This document shows, in pieces, positions 36,104-46,602 of a stretch of 64,000 nucleotides of DNA. The stretch's first letter is position 1; each line of letters begins with the position of its first letter. The stretch covers positions 9,062,501 to 9,126,500 of the forward strand of contig OU015541.1 in NCBI GenBank assembly GCA_907165065.1. Reading direction: 5' to 3'. The position numbers and the translations under genes were made by a program. Source of the DNA: Caprimulgus europaeus (taxonomy: Eukaryota; Chordata; Aves; Caprimulgiformes; Caprimulgidae). The notes under the pieces were generated by a model. The model saw nothing but the letters and a program-made list of their open reading frames with translations, made no database searches and was not told where the DNA came from.

Positions 36104-36891
36104 TGTATTTTTAGCAAATTTATAATAGGGCAATCAAGTCAGATTTCTTCTTTTTGTATTACAGAATAATATATTAGATGCTTTCTTGGTGTTCATTTAC
36201 ACAGCTGATCCCCTAACCTTTTTGTTGTCGTTATTTTCTTTTGTTCTGAAAAAAAAACGCCTGCAACATCCCTCCTGGAAGTGCGTCTGCGAAAGGTCAC
36301 TGAGTTTGTCTGATGTTGTCATGTTTTTGTATTCTCCTGTTTGTGGTACTTAAACATAACCAGGGACTGGCTATGGAAACTAAGATGTTCCTTCTGAGAA
36401 GCACAGGGTGGGCCAGGCTCTGCCCTTGGTTATGGCCGTGTAAATGTCAGCGAAAGCCACGGGCTCCAGCGTTAGCCCCAGCCTGCACTGCAGTGCTTCT
36501 CCAGATTTACCCTGGTTAAGCTGAGAGCATAAAGAAGAGACGGGATTTGAAGCTGACTGTCCTAATAACGATGGTGGAGTTGGGATAAGCATCAAAAGTC
36601 AGGCTACTGTGACCTGATGTTTCTCAGGCAAAGCTCCCACTTTTCGGGGGAGTTTTTCCTGAGTTAAAACAGAAAGGTCCACGCTTTCATTTCCCACTGG
36701 GTTTTGGAATTTCTATCTTCAGTCCGAGAGAAAATCAGGAAATTAGAACAAATTATGGGGGAATGAAAAACCCAAATGTAAATGTTCAGAAAGGGACCAG
36801 ATTTGTATTTGGTTATGGTAAAGTTCGTCCATGTACTTGCTTACTTAATGATCTTCCTTGCTCTTTTATAGCTGCACCATCACAAAAATTG

Positions 36892-36897
36892 AATAAA
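36892..36897 (+). terminator. KCNB1: Poly(A) signal candidate
   Basis: AATAAA in an A-rich context, followed by GTCCGTGAG and GGGCGTCTGG. It is a plausible end for a UTR of about 5.6 kb. Confidence 0.35.
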
Positions 36898-37117
36898 AAG
36901 TCCGTGAGATAAATGGGCGTCTGGAAGCTATCTCATGGCCTGTTGAGGTTTAGCATGACAAAGAGCTTCAGACCAGCTCTGCAGCTCTGCTCAGACATTT
37001 CCTTTTGAATCAGCCCAGCAGTCTGGTCAACAACCACGTTTTTTCCAAAGATGGAGTTTTGATCCCATTTCCTTCTGTTTGCTTCTGTGACTTTCTCATA
37101 TGCCCACTACACTAACC

Positions 37118-37123
37118 AATAAA
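37118..37123 (+). terminator. KCNB1: Weak poly(A) signal candidate
   Basis: AATAAA hexamer (CCAATAAACC). The downstream region has only a modest GT-rich element (CATGTGTTTC), so support is weak. Confidence 0.25.
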
Positions 37124-37704
37124 CCTGAAATTGAATTAATTTGGGAAAACATGTGTTTCAGAAAGTCCAGGTACCACCTGAATGACCCGAATAACCAGCA
37201 GACACAGTTTTGCCTGTGATTATGTATCAACAAGACCCATTTACACATGAAGGCATTAAAACTGGGTGGGATTTTTCTTTTTTTGAGAGCAATTAATGCA
37301 ATAGCCCACCGAGTCTATCATCAACGGTCACATCAATCCCTTCAAAAGGCACCTTCTATATCAGTAAGCTTGTTTGAGCACAGTCAACAAAACCATAGAA
37401 AGCTTCTAGTCAGACCAGTCTCAAATTCACCCCTGCAGATAGCCCTCCCACACCGCGACAGGAACGGCCCAAACACCAACCAGTCCTTCAAAGAAGAGAT
37501 GTTTATTTTCCAGCCTGTGTTTCGCACCCCATGCTGATCAGATTTAGGCTCTTGCACTGAAACTTTGTCTTCGCCAGACAAAGGAAACCTTAGGAAAACT
37601 GAAAGTCTGCATTCAGGGTGTGTATCCCTTTGTTGCTGGTGTTACCTAAGCCACAAATAAGTGTCCTTTGACACCAATGGTAGGGTGCCACAAGTGTTCA
37701 TATC

Positions 37705-37712
37705 TGTAAATA
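37705..37712 (+). promoter_or_regulatory. KCNB1: Pumilio recognition octamer UGUAAAUA (second)
   Basis: A second exact UGUAAAUA in the distal 3' UTR. It would be present only if polyadenylation occurs at the distal cluster. Confidence 0.35.
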
Positions 37713-38768
37713 CTACTCAGAATTTTGCTTTGCTTGATTCTGGCTTCATCGCACAAGAAGTTTTCAGTCTAGAGGCTTAGAAAAAAAAGCTTCATTTTTC
37801 TTTTTAACTAGAAAGAATACTATTGATATTCTGTAGGACTGAACAAGGACTAACCTTTGACATTTTTAAAGGGGTCTTTTCAAGACTGTACCGACACTAC
37901 CTTCAAAAAAATAATAAGGCTGGGTTCAGTACAAAGACCCACCCAAACTAGAGCTTTGTGGAAGCCAGGGAGCCAAATTTGCATGAAATGCCAAGTTCTT
38001 TGCTGCTGTAAGTAAAAGCCCATTGAGGTCATTGGAGCTGTGCCCCATTTAGCCCAGTAAAGAATTTGGACCCGTATCTCTAAAGGCTAATGGAAAACTA
38101 AAAGCTCTGTAAGACCTCAGGGATGGAGGTGTCTGTCCACAGCACCCATGAGGAAACCAGTGGGGTGAGGGAATGGGAAACAGAGACAGGTCAGTGAAAG
38201 CCTGGGAAAGGAGGGACCCTTCAGGCAGGAGGATGATAATCACATCACCCCAGTCTTGACTGGGCATCCCTCTGTGTCAGCTCACTCTTTGTGGGCTTAA
38301 TGCCACAAGTGGTCTCCCAAACTGATGGATGACTGTCCCTAGAGCAGGACCACAAGCTCAGCCACACGGCTCAACATTGCCAGCCCTTGGTCCAGGGACT
38401 CACTGATGCTGGGACGACACTACCAGCAGATGGGCCATCGGTTACCTTTGACTGTGTTGTAACCTCTGCTCCTACTGGTAATTTACATTTAAGACCATTT
38501 TAGGACTCATCAGTTCTTCTCTAGTCTCTGTATTTCATTTAGGAGCTCTGCCCTTTATGCCTCTTCTGCCCGTTATGTTTCACTGCCTCCGAGTACCATC
38601 AGCCACACATTGGCTCAGGTGACCACTGGGATTTATCTTGTTTATATCAGTTTTATTGGCTTGTAGCAAAGATGGACAACAATTTTTTTTACCCTGTTCT
38701 TTCTGGCTTTTTGGTGGTGGGTGCAGAAAATTGGTTTTGCATTGAAATATTCCCCACTAGTGTGTTTA

Positions 38769-38788
38769 GGGGCGGGGAGGGCGAGGGG
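38769..38788 (+). other. Compact G-quadruplex motif in distal 3' UTR
   Basis: Four G-runs of 4, 4, 3 and 4 are separated by loops of only 1, 1 and 3 bases (C, A, CGA). Short loops make this the strongest quadruplex motif in the window. It ends 33 bases before the first copy of the duplicated 160-bp segment. Confidence 0.75.
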
Positions 38789-38821
38789 AGCAGCACCTCC
38801 ATGTTACTTTGAACTCTGAAG

Positions 38822-38981
38822 CCATGATACCGCAATCAGAAAGTCCAGCCACAGCTACCAACCAAACTCGCTTTCCAACTAGATTAGCATTAAAAAATAT
38901 ACCCCAACTTACTGCAGCAGAATCCTGCTTTCTGATCAGGCAAGTGAAGCAGTTCCTGAATGGGGAGAAAACACTTAATGA
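38822..38981. repeat. 160-bp duplicated segment, copy 1
   Basis: Begins CCATGATACCGCAATCAG and ends GAAAACACTTAATGA. It matches 41514-41673 in direct orientation at 157 of 160 positions with no gap, and similarity stops abruptly on both sides. It does not resemble CR1. A reading frame runs through both copies, but all three differences change an amino acid, which argues against selection on a protein. It could be a short unrecognised repeat family or a local duplication. Confidence 0.9.
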
Positions 38982-39932
38982 GGCACTGTTGCAAGTGCTG
39001 TTTCATGACGACTCCATGCCCACGGGAGGACACCGGGGTGGTCTGTCACCGTGCTGTGCATCGTGGCTGCTCAGCATTTCACAGGGCCAGGGAACAGCCT
39101 CAGGTCTTCCTTCTCCAAAAGCACAGGATGGCTGCTGGACCTGAATATTGGCCTATGAGCTCCAGGCAAGGGCTTCCCAGGGACATCTCCAAAGGGCAGC
39201 AGTGAGCATCCATAGCCACTGAAGGATAAGAAAGCTGTGGGGTTCCCTTTAAAAACAAAATGTGATATTTAACAACAAACAAAAACTGGAAAATTGTACG
39301 TTTCCTGTGGCTCTGCTAGTACATGTAGATCGAATTGCTTTTGTATCTGGAAATTGAAACTGACTGTGACCCAGCTTCAGAAAGGGCAGAATATGACAGG
39401 TTTCCCCATTGCCTTGCACTCCAGTTATTTTTTAACCTGTGCAATGGTGAAGCAATGGGGAAGCAATGGGGAATCCAGTTCAGCGTGTCTGTAACGAAGG
39501 GCAGTGCTTCCTCCTGCTGCCCAACAGCCCAGCAGATCCTGCACATCTTGCACAATATCTTCATTGGGTTATATTGGATCAACCCAAGGGGCAATGCGTC
39601 AGCAGATGTTTTCTCCCCTTTTAAGCAATGTTTCAATACCCTGGCATTTTGGGGTGATTACAGCAACATTAGCCATATACTAGTGTACTTAGAGTCTTAC
39701 ATTTTTTGTGACTTTTGATTTAGTCATTCTTTGTTGAAGTTTATTGACCTCTCCAGTTGTTTCCGTAAACAAATTACTAAAAAAAAGTAAAAAAAAAAAT
39801 CAGTGTCTTTATATGCATGTAGTAGTATGAAACTGTGATCAATGTGTGACATTCAGAAACTGTACTGTCTTGTAAAATATGTCCAAATGTCTAAGGATTT
39901 TAAAGCAATGGTCCCTTACTACAGACTACAAA

Positions 39933-39942
39933 AATAAATAAA
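39933..39942 (+). terminator. KCNB1: Distal tandem poly(A) signals
   Basis: Two overlapping AATAAA hexamers (39933-39938 and 39937-39942). TGTA elements lie 60-80 bases upstream and a T-rich stretch (CTTTATTGCTCTGTTTC) begins about 25 bases downstream. I take this as the most likely end of the longest KCNB1 transcript. Confidence 0.55.
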
Positions 39943-40249
39943 AAGGTATGGATAAAACCAAAGCCTTTATTGCTCTGTTTCATGGTCATATATACTGGCC
40001 AAAAATATCAGCTGGCACCGAGTTTCTGCTTTAGCTCGTTGTGGTTGACAGCAGGTTTAGCCATATGTTATTTGCTCACGGATAAGACCGTGATGCAGGA
40101 AAGCAGCGCAGAGCCTGACACCTCCTGTGCTAAGTCTGACGGATTCAGTGCATAAACCTGTGGGCTTCAGGCCTCACCCTACGTGGACAAAATCCACTCA
40201 CATCTCCCTGAGCCACGGCTGGGCTTGGGGACCAGGGCATCTCCCACCT

Positions 40250-40287
40250 TCCCCGTGCACGGAGCGGGGATGTATGGTGCACGGGGA
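40250..40287. other. GC-rich stem-loop, 11-bp perfect arms
   Basis: Arms TCCCCGTGCAC (40250-40260) and GTGCACGGGGA (40277-40287) enclose a 16-base G-rich loop. It lies about 300 bases past the distal poly(A) signals of KCNB1. Confidence 0.85.
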
Positions 40288-41513
40288 GATCCCGTCACAC
40301 ACACAGCGCCTGGAGATCGCATCTTGATGGTGCGATTGTGCAGATGCAGAACCAGACGCAGATGGGAGAACAGCCGAGGTTTGGAGACAAAGAGCTTTGG
40401 GTGTGAAAATGAGACAAACAGGCTGCTTTTGCTGCTGCTACTTGAGGCAAAAACTTGGGCTTTCTGCTAGAGCCACTGTGGTTTGCTTCTCCATTAGACT
40501 GAGCAGCAGGTTGGTTAAATTATGCAAGTCATCAGCAGAAAGGCAATTCAGACTGCTCAGGAATATTTTCTTTGAGTCGATTACATCAAAATTTTTTTAT
40601 ACTGGAGTGCAGTTCCTGTAAGATTCTTCAAAGCTCTAATCTGAACCCCCTGTTTTATGGAGACATTAACTTATGGCCATTTAAAAATGTAAAAAGAACA
40701 AATAAGCAGACATTTCTACCCAGGCCAACCACTTGTTTGTGCTGTTCTGCACATACAAATCAAAAGAAAAAGACTAGAAGTGCCCAGTTCTACATCTTAT
40801 TTTGTATAGGCACCACATTTGCAAATGGAAACCAGAAAGTTACATGCACAAGAGGACAAATCTCACAGAAGCTCATGCATAGCGTGTTAATGTTCCTGCA
40901 TTTACTTGCGTTCATTTTCAGTTTAGTAAGATCTTTTTAAGAAAAATGTGAATTATCAGTTGTGTGTTTCATAACAAGCAGTGACAATGACATCTAATAA
41001 GATTAAGACGCTGAACTTGAAGGGAAGTTTACAAATGCAGAACTAGAAAGTGGAGAAATTCCTATAACATATGTCTTCCTTTTCCACTTTCTGCTAATGA
41101 CTTTTCTTGTTATTTGCCTGCCAGCCTGAGCATGCAAGCTCCTGAGTTATAATCCGGTATCTGTAATTATACTGTCCAAGGAGGTTTTCTCTATGAATTT
41201 ATTTACTTTATCAAGTCAATTAAAATAATGCCTATCTCCTGAGGCGTTGTGGTTCATTACTGTGTGACAAATTTATAGGTGGTGGAACATTTTTGTCCTA
41301 GTTAACACATACAAGAGAAATGTTTCTTCCCTTTGCCTAGCCCCTCCACTCCACATCCCCTCAGCCCTGTGATTCACACATGCTTTATGCCAACCAGTGC
41401 ACTAACTAGCAGGTTAAAGTAACCCAGAGGCAGAAGCAGGGTGCGTTAAGCAGGATCCCCCTGCCCATGGCAGCTCGATGGGCGCAGGGCAGTCACTGCC
41501 TGCTCAGCGCTGT

Positions 41514-41673
41514 CCATGATACCGCAATCAGAAAGTCCAGCCACATCTACCAACCAAACTCGCTTTCCAACTAGATTAACATTAAAAAATATACCCCAAC
41601 TTACTGCAGCAGAATCCTGCTTTCTGATCAGGCAAGTGAAGCAGTTCCTGAATGGGGAGAAAACACTTAGTGA
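41514..41673. repeat. 160-bp duplicated segment, copy 2
   Basis: Direct-orientation partner of 38822-38981, 157/160 identical, with substitutions at the GCT/TCT, GCATT/ACATT and AATGA/AGTGA positions. It has no poly(A) tail or obvious target-site duplication, and the flanks are unrelated to those of copy 1. Confidence 0.9.
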
Positions 41674-44004
41674 AAACACTTACAAAACCATCATATCATT
41701 TTCCAAACACCCTGAACAAGCTGATGTCCACCTCACATCACACCAGGTGACACCCAATAATCCCAAAAGTGAATCAAACAAAACCATCTAGCAAGGGAGT
41801 GCACACCCCAAGTGAGGGCACAGGAGCCCCAGTGACCCCCTGAGCACTGATGGGGCTTGTCCAGCTCTTCCCTATCACCCCATAGGGCAGAGGGACCCAA
41901 TAGGTGCCCAGGTGCTCTGTGCTGTGTCTGCACCAGCTGCCTCCTCAGCCTGATGCCACGGCACTGCCCAGTGCTTTGCATTGTACAATGGAACACAAAT
42001 ATTCAATACGAATGTATTGGGAACGATGTGGCAAGTAAGTGCTGTGCTTTGTTTGGCCATGGGCACTTTGTTGTGTTATTTTTCATTCTCTCTTTAATAA
42101 ACCCAGTGGAGTTTTTCCAGAGTTTACCTTGGTGTGCAGTGCTGGGAGTTGGGCTGCTGAAGGCACAGATGGTGCAGCAGGGACCTTGCTCTGAGAGATG
42201 CCATTGCCTTATCCAGGGACATTTCTGCTCCCATGTAACATCCCATTGTGTCACTAAAACCAAGGAGGAGGTTTAGGCATTTCAGCCCAGATAAACATCA
42301 GGAAAAGTTCACATTTTAAATATAATTTGATCATTCAGAAGAGTCAGTAACAATTTAAATAATTTACAAGTTTTTTGTAGGAAGATATTTGCTTATAAAA
42401 TATAGATTAGATTCTTCCATACTTTTTTTTCTACTTACTTACCTTTCTTCCTACTTTCCATAAGGAAATTGCACTACTAAGAGATGCAACATCATTATTA
42501 TTCAGCAAGCAAAAGCATTTGGAGGTAGCTTTGCCCCAGAGTATCATCTGCAACCATCCAGGCAGAAGCTGAGACTAATATGTCACAGCGATGAAAGTTT
42601 GCGGTTTCTGGTTAGAAACACAAGCACTGAGCATTAACCTTAGCTTTGGAAAATAAGAGCAAATTTGCCCAACATTGCATCATGCAATTTAATCCCTACA
42701 TAATTAACCAATGAACCCACATCTCTAACCTGAAGTTAGGCTTATGTTTTGCTGTACCAAGTGCCATTTTTTATAATGCTGGCAGACGTGTGGTTAACAA
42801 TAACTGAAGCTAAAATGAACTGTTCTATGTGCTGAACAGAAAAAATAAATAATGTAAAATGCTTTTTTCATGTCTTGATGATAATTAGTCTTAAAATGAA
42901 CTGCACAGTGATGTAGCTTCTAGCACTCTCCCAAACAGTGGAGAGGTGAGCACTAGGATACACTCAGATGAAGATTGAGCCAGGCATGAGAAACTGTAAA
43001 TTTAAATTATTTAACAAAAGCTAATTCCTCTAGGTGTTCATGGTCTAGTTTTACTCCTCTTTGGAGGCAGATTTAATAGCCAGGTGATACTATAAATTGG
43101 AGATATTGTTTTCTGAATCATGAGAGACTGACAGAGCCAAAGAAGCCTTAAAAAAACTAAGTCCCCGGAGTGCAAGTGTTTGACACAGAGTTTATCAAAT
43201 ACCTACAGCATTACACAAGCATGTGCTTACCTTCCGAGCCTCTGGGACCACTTGGTGCTTGTGTGGCTGTGCAGAAACTGCCACCTTTCATTGCCCATCC
43301 CAGCCAACATGGTGTGGGTGACACCAGGCATCTACCTGAGCCATAGAGGAAGGTAACTGCAGCCATGTCGAGGAGGAGAGCAGACCGCAGGGTTTACCAC
43401 CCACCTGAGAGCCCAAAGCCCCCTCACCTCCAGCACAGTGCCTCAGGTAACATTATGCAGGAACAATCCCAAGAGAGTGCCTCTCTCCCAAGAATTAGTT
43501 AAAGCATGAGATGAAGACTTCTTCTCTAACCTTCATGGCTAACATCAGTCTTGTATGATGGCAATGAGGGGCTGGGAAAGACATGCCACTCCTGCTGTGG
43601 TCAGGTCACTCATTTACATCATTATGTAAATGTGCAATCTGCTTGTCATTAGGACCCAAGCACTACCCTGGGCCATCCACAGGGCCCTGTTCTACCTTCA
43701 AGATGAGGGTGGCTCTCCAGCCTCAGACCAGCTGTGCACTGCCCACCTCAGTAATGGGAAGGTCTGGCTGTTTCAGGAGCTCCAAAGGGTTGAAAAACTC
43801 TAAATGGCAACTAAAAGGAAAAGCAAGTCACAGTACAAGGCAAAGAATGAATAAACTAGAAAGTATATAAAACCTTTTGCTAATCATATGAGCCAAAAAT
43901 GTTTCATTCTCCTCCACGAATAGAGCAGCCCATAAGTTGTCCTGTGTAGCTTTTCTTATACATCATCCCCAAAAATCCAGTGCTGACCAGCTGGGCAAGG
44001 TAAG

Positions 44005-44165
44005 GGAATCAAGAATCCCAGACTGGTTTGGGTTGGAAGGGACCTTAAAGCTCAGCCAGTTCCAGCCCCCCTGCCATCAGCAGGGACACCTTGCACTAGA
44101 CCAGATCGCTCAAAACCTCATCCAACCTGGCCTTCAACACTTCCAGGGAGGGGGCACCCACAACT
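44005..44165 (-). mobile_element. CR1 LINE, 3'-terminal fragment (reverse)
   Basis: Read on the minus strand this is a CR1 3' tail. The + strand shows the complement of the terminal octamers in decayed form (GAATCAAGAATCCCAGA), then 'tggtttgggttggaaggga', and on to 'ccagggagggggcacccaca'. It is truncated at 44165, where CR1 identity stops at the edge of a perfect hairpin. Confidence 0.92.
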
Positions 44166-44189
44166 TCAGACTAAGAAGTCTTAGTCTGA
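44166..44189. repeat. Perfect hairpin at CR1 truncation junction
   Basis: Arms TCAGACTAAGA and TCTTAGTCTGA are exact complements separated by AG. The left arm begins exactly where CR1 similarity ends. Confidence 0.9.
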
Positions 44190-45542
44190 TATGTTATGGC
44201 AACTGCAGCCAAATGCCTAAACACAAGCTCCTGACAAATAATGTGACCGTAGCTCTAACTCTGTTCTGATCTGTTTGGGGGTTTTTATGATTAGTCATTA
44301 AAAGCCATGAGGCTGTTGGAAGACAGCTATTAAGTGCTATCTAACAGTGTACAAAAAATCTGACCACTTTCTGAAGGTCTAATTGACCAGAAGGTTCTGT
44401 GGTTTTTCTCTATTTATTTGTTTTTCACATCAGCGATATTGGTTTCCACTAACATTTTCTAGCAAACAAATATTGTTGAGGCATTTCAGGATGGAGTAGG
44501 ATGGCTGCACAGAAAAAGCAGACCACCAGCTGCTCCACCGGGAATCCAGCAAAAAGGAACAGTTGATTTCCTATTAATATAAATGAGCTTGTTAGCTGGG
44601 TTGACTTCAGAGTGAGTTCAGCAGTTCAGAGCCGCTATTCCAGAAAATATAGAATTTATGTAACAAAAATCAAGAGGAAGTGAAGGAAGAATTTGGTAAG
44701 TGCCTCTTTCCCAGCTAAATGCTTTTGGGTCTCAGGTTGGATGAATGGAAGCTGAGATGGGATACTCTGCTGACTGGACCATACCCAGAGTGGAGAGAAT
44801 ATTTTAGAGATCGACTGGGGTACTTAAAGAGGATTTCCAGGATACCAAGCATCCCATGTTGTGTTGCAGTTTTCTTAATATATGCCTACATCATGAACAG
44901 TTTGTGCAATTAATACTCTCATAGAGTCCCAGAATAAACTCATCAAACAGCATTTATTGGGCATTTTTATATAAAACAAAAACCCCTAGGGATGGGCACT
45001 CATTTCCACTGGTGTTGCTATAATGAGCTTCTAGGATGACTTGATGACTTTAGCACCATGATGAGGACTGAGAATGCCCCAGCTCTGGTCCGATATTTCT
45101 ATATTTAACTCTGACTCTTTGTTCTTGGACACCCTTCAATGGGGAGAAGATACCTATCTATTTCCTAAGAGTAATTTATTAACACTAGTTAGTGATCTGA
45201 GAACCATACAGTGCATTCAGTGAGATAGTTAATGCAGTACCAGCTAGCAATATAGCTTCATGGAAAAAAAATGCTCACAGTGAGAAAGAATAAACAAAAA
45301 TGTGTTAATTTTACCATATCTCATGTTATTCAGGAAGTATTTTTCTGATTTTATTCCATACCCCTTTTGTCAGGGAATAAAATCAGATATCCCTCGCTCT
45401 TTCTTGCTCAACTGCTCTTTCTCCTGCTGCTCCCAGGACATGTACCCCGTGCCTTAAACAGACACCTTGCCCTCCTATAAACAGTGTGCTTCAGCACACA
45501 CCGAGCAGTTCACCTGCAAAGCAACACCACTATCGGCTGCAG

Positions 45543-45602
45543 AGCTGCATGGGAAGGAGAGATTGCTGTGACAGCTGCATGGGAAGGAGAGATTGCTGTG
45601 AC
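45543..45602. repeat. 30-bp perfect tandem duplication
   Basis: Two identical 30-base units, starting AGCTGCATGGG and ending TTGCTGTGAC, lie head to tail, followed by the first three bases of a third. This is a recent slippage or duplication event. Confidence 0.95.
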
Positions 45603-46579
45603 AGCACATCAGGCACCTGAACGTTAGCACCAGCACCAGCACCGCGGCCGTGCCGGGCATAGCTGGGGGCAGCTGCGCAGTCACACTCCAGCGCAGTGCA
45701 CAAGCAAAGGGATGGCAGCGCCAGAACCGCACAGGGAAACATGGATCGGCTCTGTTCTGAAATCCAAGGTTTGTGTTTTGCAAGTTAAATAACACCCAGA
45801 TGCACAAATGGGTAGGGGTGGGGTTTTTTTTCCCACCCTATGGACATACATTGCTGCCCATGAGCCCCTGTTCAGAACAGTTTCCCTTCCACAGACACTG
45901 TCCCAGCTGGTTTTGAGTCCAGCATCCCCCCAAGCACTTGCTGAGAGCATGAAATGTGCTTTCTTTAGCCTTTTCACAGTCCCTGGACTCTGGGAGACTG
46001 TGCATTTGCTTTGCCACCTGGCAGGGAGGAGTGGTACCCTGTGTCCTACCAACACTCTCTGGTCTTCCCACCATGGGCTCTGCTTCCCTCCAAGCAGAGC
46101 CCTGTCATGGTCACCACCCTTGGCTCTCCTAACCCCATCCCAGCCCACCTCTGAGGCCGTGGATCACAACACAAGAACCTCCTGGCACACCCACCCCTCC
46201 CAGCTGATGCCTGGTGCCTGGGCAAGGATGAAAACTTACAAACTCTGTTTCATGGATTTTACAGCAACAGAGGCCAAGAGAAGCTGGCTGCCTTCAGCTC
46301 AGGCTAATGCTCACTGCTTCTGAAAATTAACTTCTGAATGGCCAAAACAGGGGTATAAGTGACACCAAAGACACTGGGTGGTTATGGCAGGAGGAGTTAC
46401 AGGGGTTTAGGATTACAGACATCCAACTCCCAGGCTGCTGTCTTAAATATTAAGCATCCATCCAGGAGGGGGAACCAGAAGAACCCTATATTGGAATAGT
46501 GAGCCCACCTCCTGCACATATTAAGGCCATCCACCCTATTGTATTTCCCTTATTCTCTTTCCCTCCAGAGAATAATCTT

Positions 46580-46602
46580 GCAAAAGCTTTGCAAAAGCTT
46601 TT
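46580..46602. repeat. 11-bp tandem duplication
   Basis: Two copies of GCAAAAGCTTT in a row, leading into a T-run. Minor simple repeat. Confidence 0.85.

Larger units (their letters stand above)
31303..39960 (+). other. KCNB1: KCNB1 3' untranslated region (extent inferred)
   Basis: Non-coding sequence after the stop codon, mostly AT-rich. It has several AATAAA hexamers, (TA)n runs, two Pumilio-type UGUAAAUA octamers, a CpG-rich block at about 32030-32560, and near its far end one copy of a 160-bp duplicated segment. The distal boundary is my inference from the tandem AATAAA at 39933-39942 with upstream TGTA elements (39861 and 39871) and a T-rich downstream element. A long 3' UTR is known for mammalian KCNB1. 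Shorter isoforms ending at the proximal signals are plausible. Confidence 0.55.
39961..44004. other. Downstream intergenic sequence with the second 160-bp copy
   Basis: No gene is recognised. It contains a GC-rich stem-loop at 40250-40287, an AT-rich block at 41130-41300 that looks like a non-coding conserved element by composition only, and the second 160-bp duplicate at 41514-41673. Remaining open frames are short and unrecognised. Confidence 0.6.

Noticed and set aside
38809-39144. 111-codon frame through duplicate copy 1 as a possible small protein gene
   Set aside because: All three differences between the two copies of the shared part are non-synonymous, and the frames diverge completely after the duplicated segment.
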